Shown here piece after piece: positions 1-7,482 of a stretch of DNA of 64,000 bases. This stretch comes from Gammaproteobacteria bacterium (GTDB lineage Bacteria > Pseudomonadota > Gammaproteobacteria > Pseudomonadales > Azotimanducaceae). Each line of letters opens with the position of its first letter. The stretch's first letter is position 1. The position numbers and the translations under genes were made by a program. The notes beneath the pieces were generated by a model. The model was given only the letters and a program-made list of their open reading frames with translations, was not told where the DNA came from and ran no database searches. The DNA lies in the NCBI GenBank assembly GCA_009840305.1, contig VXNY01000031.1:124001-188000 (forward strand), given 5' to 3'.

Positions 1-1
1 A

Positions 2-346
2 GAACAGCAGGTACCCACAGAATTGGAATTAGACGGACTTGATGCTACGGCGGTGCACTTTCTCGCGCTTATAGATGACAATCCTGTAGGTACGGCGCGG
101 TTACTTCGAAGTGGTCAAATTGGCCGAATGGCAGTGCTCATTCCATATCGAAATCAAGGAATCGGAGAGAAATTATTGCATGCGACGGTCGCACGGGCAC
201 TGGAGTTAGGCTATTCACCCGTATTTTTGCACGCTCAGTTGAGTGCAGCAGATTTTTATCTTCGTCACGGCTTTCATCCCTACGGAGATGTATTTGAAGA
301 AGCCGATATCGAGCACCAAGCAATGCGATACCAAGATGTCGAATAG
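2..346 (+). CDS. GNAT-family N-acetyltransferase, 5' end missing
   Basis: The frame is open from the left edge, so the gene begins outside the window; the visible protein starts EQQVPTELELDGLD. That stretch and what follows match small GNAT acetyltransferases of the ElaA/YjcF kind, which move an acetyl group from acetyl-CoA to an unknown amine. The acetyl-CoA loop is visible as YRNQGIGEKLL, preceded by the GRMAVL strand, and the typical C-terminal FYLRHGFHPYGDVFEEADI follows. An internal TTG at 23 would truncate the fold and is not the true start. The substrate cannot be told from the sequence. Confidence 0.85.
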   Translation, partial: EQQVPTELELDGLDATAVHFLALIDDNPVGTARLLRSGQIGRMAVLIPYRNQGIGEKLLHATVARALELGYSPVFLHAQLSAADFYLRHGFHPYGDVFEEADIEHQAMRYQDVE

Positions 347-377
347 ACATTCAGCTTGATTCAGTGAGTACAGTTAG

Positions 378-2105
378 TTGGCCAATCCAACAGACATAGA
401 GTTCTACGAAGAGTGGCGACTGACCTCGCCGATGGCAATACTCTTTATTGCCATTCGTCGTTTTCGTCGTGTTGTTCGCAGTGTGATAGAAATCGTCTCT
501 TTAGGTGGTTTGACAGTAGTGTTACTTAGGTTTCTTGATGTAGGGCTTGTAACTGCTATTCTGTACTACGCCGTAGCGGTATTGGCTTTTGTCGTGATTA
601 GTGCGGTAGTATCCTTTCTAGTGCTTCGGGTAAAGATTTCTGAAGCTGGAATAGCAATGAAATCTGGGGTGTTTCGTCGTACGCACAAAGTAGTTCTTTG
701 GGAGAGAATTCGGTCAATAAATTTGGAGTCCGGTCCGATCGAAAGAATATTCAGACTAGTCCGAGTCTCGGTAGATACTGCAAGTTCAATGGGATCCGAA
801 ATCGAGATTCCTGCATTGCCGATTTTTGTCGGTCAACATCTTAGATCTCACGTAAAAGAACCCCAACTTACCGATAGCCAACGACTACCTGACGAAATTT
901 CGGCCACAGAGACATCCGCAGAATCATACGATCAGTCTCTCTATGAATTGCGCGGCAAAAATATGTTGATTGCGGCGATTTGTTCCAAAGGGATGATCTT
1001 TGCGACCGTCTTAGGTATTGGATTTGTACTAGTCATTACATCAAATGCATACCTCATCTATTATCAGGTAAATCTCGCCGACGAAGATGTTCCAACTGAC
1101 ACGACACTTCAGGAAGAAGTTCACGACAAACTGAAAGAGGATCTGGAAACTAATTTGAACTTCTTTTCTGCACTGCAACAGGCATGGAAGTGGTCTGCGG
1201 AAGAGCGTATAGAGAACAGAAGTAAATCAATCACACAATTACTGCTTCCATTAGTGTTTTTATTGCTTGCCTTCGTAGTGATTCTGATTCCAAGTTTTAT
1301 CATAGGGTTCCTCGTCAAAGCAGCGATCTTTTGTGTGTCACACAATGACTACAGGCTTCGTCAGGAAGATTCCAAACTCATCAGTGAACGAGGATTGATA
1401 ACACGAAAAACCACTACCGTGGAGATTCGCAAAGTTCAGATTTTGAGAATATATTTGACAGTGAGATCAAGATTGTTTCAACGGTATGACGTCAAAGTAC
1501 AACAGTCCGATGAAGACGACACGGTGCAGTCCGCGGTTGGAAACGCTGCTCATCAAATCGATATACCTTGCGTTGATTCAGCATTCTGTCGCGAAATCGC
1601 GGAGCAGATCTTTCCAAAAGCGAATCAACAATTGCCGCTCGATCCACGATCAACGGAAATTCAACGCTTTTCTCCTGCATATTTCTTTATTGGTCTCTTA
1701 GGAGTAGGACCGTTAATATTGGTATTGCTGTGGGGCGAGTTGTGGTTTCTCATGGGCACTCGGGCAGCAATTATCTGGTCGCTCGTGCTCGTCCCTCTAG
1801 GGACACTCATCTGGTGGCAATACTGGCGTCGTACCGGATATGCGTTCTACGAAAATTTCATTTTGCTTCGCAAAGGATTTTTGGGACATGATCTACGGGT
1901 AATTCCAATATCCAAGCTACAAGAGGTGCGCATTTCCCAATCGATTATTCAACGACTTCATAATCGGTGCACACTACAAATGTTCTCGCATTCCACTACT
2001 TACACGAACTCCCTAAAGATTCCTTTTATGAATCGAGTTTTCGCAGAACGAATACGAGACTATTTACTATTTCGAATTGAGTCAGGGAAGACTAGATGGT
2101 GTTGA
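378..2105 (+). CDS. Bacterial PH domain (bPH2, YdbT-like) membrane protein
   Basis: This 575-residue protein looks like YdbT-type proteins, which carry several bacterial pleckstrin-homology (bPH2, formerly DUF304) domains between pairs of membrane helices. Hydrophobic pairs lie near residues 31-75, 195-220 with 285-315, and 435-480. The PH-like parts carry the typical 'GxFxRxxxxVxxxRIxSI' pattern, for example KSGVFRRTHKVVLWERIRSI and, last, RKGFLGHDLRVIPISKLQEV. The start is TTG directly after an in-frame TAG; the next in-frame ATG is at 432, but the EEWRLTSPMAILF segment before it resembles family N-termini, so the TTG is preferred. The usual smaller partner (YdbS) is not visible downstream. 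The cellular role of the family is poorly known; an envelope function is likely. Confidence 0.75.
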   Translation: MANPTDIEFYEEWRLTSPMAILFIAIRRFRRVVRSVIEIVSLGGLTVVLLRFLDVGLVTAILYYAVAVLAFVVISAVVSFLVLRVKISEAGIAMKSGVFRRTHKVVLWERIRSINLESGPIERIFRLVRVSVDTASSMGSEIEIPALPIFVGQHLRSHVKEPQLTDSQRLPDEISATETSAESYDQSLYELRGKNMLIAAICSKGMIFATVLGIGFVLVITSNAYLIYYQVNLADEDVPTDTTLQEEVHDKLKEDLETNLNFFSALQQAWKWSAEERIENRSKSITQLLLPLVFLLLAFVVILIPSFIIGFLVKAAIFCVSHNDYRLRQEDSKLISERGLITRKTTTVEIRKVQILRIYLTVRSRLFQRYDVKVQQSDEDDTVQSAVGNAAHQIDIPCVDSAFCREIAEQIFPKANQQLPLDPRSTEIQRFSPAYFFIGLLGVGPLILVLLWGELWFLMGTRAAIIWSLVLVPLGTLIWWQYWRRTGYAFYENFILLRKGFLGHDLRVIPISKLQEVRISQSIIQRLHNRCTLQMFSHSTTYTNSLKIPFMNRVFAERIRDYLLFRIESGKTRWC

Positions 2106-2120
2106 CTTGGATACTCGGGT

Positions 2121-2267
2121 GTGTTTAGACGTATTGCAACCCTCACTGATGACACCATGGTTTCCAAGTTTGCTCTCAGATGTCTGTCAACAACTGAGCG
2201 TGAGACGTATCACTACGTAGAGGAACTTTCTTGGCGCAAAATTCGATACGAATTCTCGTTCAATTAA
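2121..2267 (+). other. Short open frame of unknown status
   Basis: A 48-codon frame from GTG to TAA lies just after the PH-domain gene and would encode a charged peptide containing MVSKFALRCLSTTERETYHY. It has no clear ribosome binding site. It could be a small gene or the remnant of a larger one; no family is recognised. Its 3' end overlaps the end of the gene on the opposite strand. Confidence 0.15.
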
Positions 2268-2935
2268 CAGGACTTGCTGAATTTTTTAGTCTTCGTACAC
2301 CCAGTTGTCTTAACTAGTCTCGAAATTCTTCCACGATTATGGCTAGCGTTCGCGATTGAAACGTGTTCTTTGTAAGTAGTTCGACGGTCTCGATTAATCT
2401 TGGGTGGCTCGTATGGCAACGCTTCAACATACGACTTCGCTCTAGGTATTTTTGACTTCGAAAACTGCTCGTAGACGTTGGTTAACTCCTGCGCTATGTA
2501 CGTTGGCAGTGGTGCTCGACGAGAACGATACTTACTGGCAAATTTTCCGCAGGGTGTGGATCTATTTACATTCATCAATAGGTCGATGACACTAGGAACA
2601 TCAGATTGACACTCGTTGTTCATTAAGACTGGTGCAGACGCAAAGGCAAAAGGCTTTTCTGCTGGCTGCCAAATTACTTCACCACAATGCAAGTGATAGC
2701 ATATGTCGACTCGCGGAGTGAGATAGACTAGTCTGATTTCTCCTCTGCCTCCCTGGACAAATGCAAGTCTACACCCCTTAAGTTCCTCAAGTTTCCTCAC
2801 ACTCATTAGATTGTGTCGATGGCATCCGGTACATCCAAAGCTCCCAAATTCCCAAAACGGATCATCCCGCGACTCGTTTGGATTTGTACTGTCAGGTTGG
2901 CGAAGATAGACAATTATTATTGGTGCATCATTCAT
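2264..2935 (-). CDS. Unknown Cys/His-motif protein, partner of the Nmad3 gene
   Basis: The protein has 223 residues from the ATG at 2935, chosen because it begins seven bases after the upstream gene's stop; an in-frame start at 2971 would overlap that gene. The N-terminal half looks strongly constrained: a strand IIIVYLRQP, then DPFWEFGSFGCTGCHRHNLM (CxxCH at about residues 35-39), then RLAFVQGG and RLVYLTPRVDICYHLHCGEV with two more cysteines. The CxxC-H and C-x3-H-C pattern suggests a metal site, but this is inference. The C-terminal half is basic and ends in several lysines. I do not recognise a named family. Its position directly after an Nmad3-type gene implies a shared job, possibly DNA or nucleotide modification or defence. 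Confidence 0.7.
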   Translation of the reverse strand: MNDAPIIIVYLRQPDSTNPNESRDDPFWEFGSFGCTGCHRHNLMSVRKLEELKGCRLAFVQGGRGEIRLVYLTPRVDICYHLHCGEVIWQPAEKPFAFASAPVLMNNECQSDVPSVIDLLMNVNRSTPCGKFASKYRSRRAPLPTYIAQELTNVYEQFSKSKIPRAKSYVEALPYEPPKINRDRRTTYKEHVSIANASHNRGRISRLVKTTGCTKTKKFSKSC

Positions 2936-2942
2936 GTCCCGC

Positions 2943-3686
2943 TTATACCGATTCAACACCTCTGATTTCACTCAGAATTTTGTCTAACCAAACATTTGCC
3001 TCAATGTTACCAGTAATGTCTGATACGAACTCTTGTCCTCTACCTACTACTTGAAGCGTGTCATCGTTGCTCCAACGACTTTGTTTACCGTGGTATGAGA
3101 GACCAGCTTTTCTCAGCCAAGAAGGGACCCTCCAAAGACTGACTCTGTCGCCGATCCTGGTGAGTCGCAGGCTTTTTTCACTGGAAGTGGTAACCGCGCC
3201 TGGTCCCAAGTATATCGTGTTGTTAGGATTCCACTCTCCGATCGTATGTGGATGTCTTTTCTCGAAACCGCGTGGTTGATCTGCCGAAGTTGGACTTGCT
3301 CCTAAGTGCACAACTTCCTCTACTTGCAAATATCCGAATATTCGATGATGTCGGTCCTTCCCGCTCAGATCTGAAAATAGTCCAAAGAAGAGAAATACAT
3401 CGCCAACTCCAACGCCGTTATTTGCTAGGTGACTCTGGGCTGCAGCGGTCTGTCCAAAAGCGCATTTATTTCCTTGGAACATTGGGTCATGATGACACAG
3501 ACTATGCTTGGTGTAACGGTTCTTTGTAATCCTGCTCACAACGTCGCCCAGCCCCAATTGCCCGTACGTCGTCTCGGAGCGATGGTTAGTCGGAATTGGA
3601 ATGTTAATTGGTTGCCCATTGACTATGGGTGAAGGTGCTCCTCCAGCAGAGCTATCGAAGCCTTTACGGCTAAATATTACTCTCAC
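2943..3686 (-). CDS. Nmad3-type nucleotide modification associated protein
   Basis: The 247-residue product begins MRVIFSRKGFDSSAGGAPSP, a signature I associate with the Nmad3 domain (nucleotide modification associated domain 3). That family was proposed from gene neighbourhoods to act with DNA base-modifying systems; its activity is unproven. Other family-like blocks are a HDP with FGQ near residues 65-80, GVGDVFLFFGLFSD, then DRHHRIFGYLQV, a HPH motif near residue 147 and NTIYLGPG. The gene appears full length. The start is GTG at 3686 and the ribosome binding site is weak. It is transcribed first in a two-gene unit with the Cys-rich protein downstream. The decayed DUF3800 gene and a membrane protein lie upstream, giving the patch an accessory, defence-island look. 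Confidence 0.7.
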   Translation of the reverse strand: MRVIFSRKGFDSSAGGAPSPIVNGQPINIPIPTNHRSETTYGQLGLGDVVSRITKNRYTKHSLCHHDPMFQGNKCAFGQTAAAQSHLANNGVGVGDVFLFFGLFSDLSGKDRHHRIFGYLQVEEVVHLGASPTSADQPRGFEKRHPHTIGEWNPNNTIYLGPGAVTTSSEKSLRLTRIGDRVSLWRVPSWLRKAGLSYHGKQSRWSNDDTLQVVGRGQEFVSDITGNIEANVWLDKILSEIRGVESV

Positions 3687-3875
3687 TAAACTATGGTTTT
3701 CAATTGCGATATTTCACGAGTCAATTATCTTGTTCTTCAATGTTGAACCTGCGAGTGGCACTGAATTTGTCCTAAGTGAGTTCTCAGAACGTGAATATGG
3801 ACGACAATCCCGATTCTGGGACAATTGATTAGTTTCCTTTCCACGTTTATTACCACGTCAATCAATCAGAAATAT

Positions 3876-4505
3876 TCAGATTCTATGATTCGTACAAATG
3901 TCACAGATACAGGAGGAGTCTGTGAAATGTCGAACCCCAACAATCCTGCAGTTTTGCCCTTAGCGGTCTGCACGTCGCAAAATCTTGTCAAATAACTGTT
4001 CTTCTCCATTTTCGATATATCGACGTAACGAGTATGCACATAAGTCTGCAAGTTGGACCATACTAGTAAGATGGCTATCGACAAACATTGGAGTTTCGAT
4101 TACGTGCTTTATTTCAGTCCATAACGTACCCTCACGGTGGAATTTTCTCATTTGATTAGTGTGCTTTCTCGCCACTGTTTCGTTGTTGTCGTGCACTATT
4201 AGACCAAAACTAGAACTCCCCCCTTGAGAGCTCATATTTTGGAGATAAAGCTCAAATCTAGAGACGACCTGTTCGAAGGCCTGCCCATCTACGGACAAAG
4301 GGCTTTTCTGAGGGTCAAAGTGCAATTTATCAACACACTCGGCGAAGAGTCGTGCGAATCCCCATTTTGATACACAATCTGCGATTTAGTGGACAAATTC
4401 TTTCCTTTCATCAAATGTCAGATGGACATAAGGTTCAGTTTGTCTGAAGTTCTTCTTGGTCGAGCCAATAGTTGCCCTTGATTCTTTGAACTTCTCGATC
4501 TGCAT
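3876..4505 (-). pseudogene. DUF3800-family gene, interrupted by two in-frame TAA codons
   Basis: One reading frame from about 4505 down to the TGA at 3876 reads through as a DUF3800 protein: EPYVHLTFDERKEFVH, then ADCVSKWGFARLFAECVDKL, GLIVHDNNETVARKHT, ETPMFVDSHLTSMVQLADLC, and finally IVGVRHFTDSSCICDIC. It is broken by TAA at 4386-4388 and TAA at 3960-3962, with no shift of frame. Both stops fall where a Lys or Gln codon would be expected, so single C-to-T or A-to-T changes would explain them. The N-terminal third with the acidic DUF3800 active-site residues is not recognisable upstream, although faint homology may extend to about 4600. DUF3800 proteins are RNase H-like and common in defence islands. 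The gene is probably dead. Confidence 0.75.
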
Positions 4506-4864
4506 TGTGCCAATACCAAATTGAAAAAAAGCGACTGAGGTTTCGGGGCATTTAACCCCAAACACGAGACGCTTAGCGACTCGTCCCAGACGCTAAACCA
4601 CATTCTATGGAATCTGAACGGCACCGACAAGATGTGAGCATCAATGTTCATGCTGATGGAGCTTTCTAGTTTCGTTTGGTCAACGACTTCGAAGCTAATC
4701 TCTTTGATCTAGGAAATCAGTTTTCGTTGGCAACCGATAAAGAGTATTCCAAGCACATCTTTTCTACCTGCGACGCTAAACATCTAATGAACTGAGGAGC
4801 TCTCAGTTCTTACATGAGATAGAACTCTAAAACACGGGTTTGATCACTCAATTTGTTCTCCAAA

Positions 4865-5248
4865 TCATTCTTGCAGAACTTCTGAATTTTCACGCATATT
4901 CTCTCTACCTCTCGCATCGTTCGCGAGAGACAGTCTAAGTGCGGTCGAAATCTCATAACCCGAATAGGAAGCTCCCTCCGGTCCAAAAATTTCTTCGGCT
5001 GCTTCAGCACTTACTATCTTTCCAGATTTTGTCAATCCTACGTCTTCTAGCTTTTTAAAGGTATCTTGATAGAGAACCTCGAGTGTGGATTCACTGAAAT
5101 CGATCGGTAAGTCTAAGGTATCTTGCTGGTCCATTGACTCAACATTGAACCATGTGGAAAGTATCACCAGCCCGGCAAACAAAAAGCAACCCAATGAAAC
5201 TTCCCATATGACTGCTATTCTCGAATTCTTAGCTACAACTTTTGTCAT
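4865..5248 (-). CDS. Small single-pass membrane protein, unknown
   Basis: A 127-residue product has a basic start, one hydrophobic segment at about residues 11-31 (IAVIWEVSLGCFLFAGLVIL) and then a soluble, acidic, Ser- and Glu-rich region with LDDV-type helical stretches, probably outside the cytoplasm. No family is recognised. It stands alone between the DUF3800 remnant and the helical-repeat gene, on the same strand as both. The start is ATG with a weak GAAG upstream. The clean N-terminal anchor supports a real gene, but the lack of recognisable domains keeps confidence moderate. Confidence 0.5.
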   Translation of the reverse strand: MTKVVAKNSRIAVIWEVSLGCFLFAGLVILSTWFNVESMDQQDTLDLPIDFSESTLEVLYQDTFKKLEDVGLTKSGKIVSAEAAEEIFGPEGASYSGYEISTALRLSLANDARGRENMRENSEVLQE

Positions 5249-5433
5249 GACTTCAATCTAGAAAGCTAACTCAACGTTGAGGTGAACACTGATCAGCCAT
5301 GTATTTAACCAATCAGTCCAAAGACAGAGGTCTAGTCAACCGACAATGTCGATTTGGATTCAGTAAAAATTTTATTTTACGTCGTAGATTCGACTCACAC
5401 TTACGCGGTTCTTAATAGACTCATGAGGAACGA

Positions 5434-6960
5434 TCATTGTTTGTCGAGCAGTCCTTGTCTTCGAAGCTTTACCTCGCGCTTTGCGGCCGATGACTTAGCT
5501 GAAAGCTCGGCCAATTCTGCAGGACTGTATGCCGCCTTGTCATGTGTGGGGAACTGGATCGTGTTAACGTAGTGACTTGGGAGCTTAGAGACGCGGGCAA
5601 AATCTTCTGCGTTGAGAAAAGAGTGTGCCCGTTGTATTTGATCTGTGTCTAGCACTAAGCTTACCGAGTTGGTCGCAATAATGCAGTAAGCTGCGTAAGA
5701 GCGATAATCTGATGGCACGGCATCAAGGCGATCAAGTAATTCCAGAGGTTGATGGGCAGCCCAATGAATTGAAAGTTGACGAAAAAATTGTTCGTGCCAT
5801 TGTGGTAGTGGTACTTGCTCTCCTAGCTCGAGTGCTTGATCAAATTCAAGATGAAACTGAACCATTGCTTGAGCAATATTCAAGTAAGCATTAAATATCG
5901 TGTGTGCTTCGTTTCGAACCTCTGAAAGCAAATTTACTGCTGCGGTTGTGTCCGATTTAGCAATTTCTGCAATGACGATAGTTTCTACGCCACTCCGTCC
6001 CATACTTCTAGGATGTTTTCGCGCAGTCTCAAACGCGCCTTGAGGGTTAACGCGTGCATAGGACCGCAGAGTTGTTTCCAATACGGCTCTTCTCAGTTCA
6101 GATGTCGAAAACTCTTGAGCCTGAGTCCAAATAAAGGCTTCGTCTGGGTCGTGTGTTGCCCAATGTTCGGCAATCTCGTGGGCTAGAGTTGCCTCTCGAC
6201 TGGATCCCGAGAAATCCAGTAAGTATCCAATAACGGCTTCGGGGTCTGTACGAGCTAATGCTAGCAAAGCTTTTTCTTGGGCAAAGTTACGAATATTTTC
6301 GGGAACTTCGTCCATGTTAGCCAACATCTTACGCGGTTCAATTTCAGCCCATTCCCACACTGTGCGTCTTTGCAGCATACGTATTGAAGGATCAGTCGAT
6401 GGTAATGCCCACACCGCGGCAACCGTAGCGCGAGGATCACTTTGCGACCAAGCAGTCACGATTTCGTGCAAGATCCAACGACGTGCATCTCCTTTAAGAT
6501 TCAGAGCGTTGGTAAAGACTTCTTCGTATCCGTCAGTCGTTGCTTGGTGTAGAATCGCACCGACTACCGATTCTCGTACAGATCCATCCTCGATTGAGTC
6601 AAATACTTGTTGCAACGCCGAAATCCCCTGCTCCGACCACATCTTGCTAGTTACTTGCAACAATTCAAGGAGTTGTCCGACATCAGCAACGTCGTCGTTG
6701 ATTAAAGAATCCAATGACTCGGTCACTTTCTTATCGGTTCGAGACGATTGGTCAGAACGAACAATTTCCGCGTTGTTGTTAGTGTTTGACAGACTTGACG
6801 ATTCTGAACTTTGGGGGATTTGCGAGTGAGATATCTCACGCTCCCCTTGTTGTTCTTGTTTAGGAAAGAAGAAGAGTAGGATTGCGAGGGATGCGACTAC
6901 TACTCCTGTAGTGGTACCAACAAGAAAAGACTTAACCGAAAGAACCTTTTGATGACTCAT
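5434..6960 (-). CDS. Membrane-anchored helical-repeat protein, unknown
   Basis: The start is ATG at 6960, preceded by AAGAGG seven bases away; the longer frame to 6993 has no such site. The 508-residue product has one membrane segment near residues 10-32 and a Ser/Gln-rich linker, so most of it should be periplasmic. From about residue 80 the chain is a run of helical hairpins, each about 35-45 residues, with a repeated pattern of Trp, then a loop with DP, then a small-residue helix: for example AWSQSDPRATVAAVWAL, ALARTDPEAVIGYL and HWATHDPDEAFIW. This resembles HEAT/TPR-like solenoids and suggests a protein-binding scaffold. No named family is recognised. The last residues are basic (KREVKLRRQGLLDKQ). 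Confidence 0.75.
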   Translation of the reverse strand: MSHQKVLSVKSFLVGTTTGVVVASLAILLFFFPKQEQQGEREISHSQIPQSSESSSLSNTNNNAEIVRSDQSSRTDKKVTESLDSLINDDVADVGQLLELLQVTSKMWSEQGISALQQVFDSIEDGSVRESVVGAILHQATTDGYEEVFTNALNLKGDARRWILHEIVTAWSQSDPRATVAAVWALPSTDPSIRMLQRRTVWEWAEIEPRKMLANMDEVPENIRNFAQEKALLALARTDPEAVIGYLLDFSGSSREATLAHEIAEHWATHDPDEAFIWTQAQEFSTSELRRAVLETTLRSYARVNPQGAFETARKHPRSMGRSGVETIVIAEIAKSDTTAAVNLLSEVRNEAHTIFNAYLNIAQAMVQFHLEFDQALELGEQVPLPQWHEQFFRQLSIHWAAHQPLELLDRLDAVPSDYRSYAAYCIIATNSVSLVLDTDQIQRAHSFLNAEDFARVSKLPSHYVNTIQFPTHDKAAYSPAELAELSAKSSAAKREVKLRRQGLLDKQ

Positions 6961-7482
6961 GGAATGACCTCTTTGAAAATTCGTGAATGACATAACACGC
7001 TTGTGGGGTTCAATGTACGCGAAACCCGAAACATTGCTCCGATTCCACTGCTATGTCTCAATCGATTATATCCTGAAACAAAGTCGAAAATTTCAAACAA
7101 CAAGGGCGTTTCTCTACCGAGTATTTCATCTTTTCTTGAGCACGGGTATTGTGAATTTTGATTTACCCTCCATTGTTTCGGCTTTACATCCCTCGAACAA
7201 ACTAATTTGTTAGCTTAGCGTGGCATAGCCTATTATTCCTTCTTCAATCGTCGAGCTAATAGAAATGCTAGTCGTATAAAATCGGCAACAACTATGCCCC
7301 GAAGCGGCGAAACACTTCGTTGCTAGGACTAAAACGAATATCTCACCGAGAATGTATCAACACTTCCATCTTATCAGGAATTCATCCTGCATCCTAACGT
7401 TTAGCCTCGACTATGTTCCTGTGCAATGTAGCTACAAATTGGCGCACCACCCTCTTCATACGACCGAACTAAGAGATTTATT
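6961..7482 (+). other. Divergent intergenic region, no gene seen
   Basis: These 522 bases separate the minus-strand helical-repeat gene from the plus-strand TonB receptor, so they must hold promoters for both. A TATAAA at about 7276-7281 could be a -10 element for the receptor, but no good -35 stands 16-18 bases before it. The short open frames here have no family-like sequence and no ribosome binding sites. Confidence 0.4.

Noticed and set aside
3866..4084. A frameshift in the DUF3800 gene, using the overlapping frame at 3866-4084
   Set aside because: The original frame continues after TAA into IVGVRHFTDSSCICDIC, which is the expected C-terminus, so a nonsense change explains it better.
3876..4505. 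TAA as a reassigned sense codon in the DUF3800 gene
   Set aside because: Many other genes here end at TAA with normal lengths (for example ubiG, the first exbD and yciK), so TAA is a normal stop.
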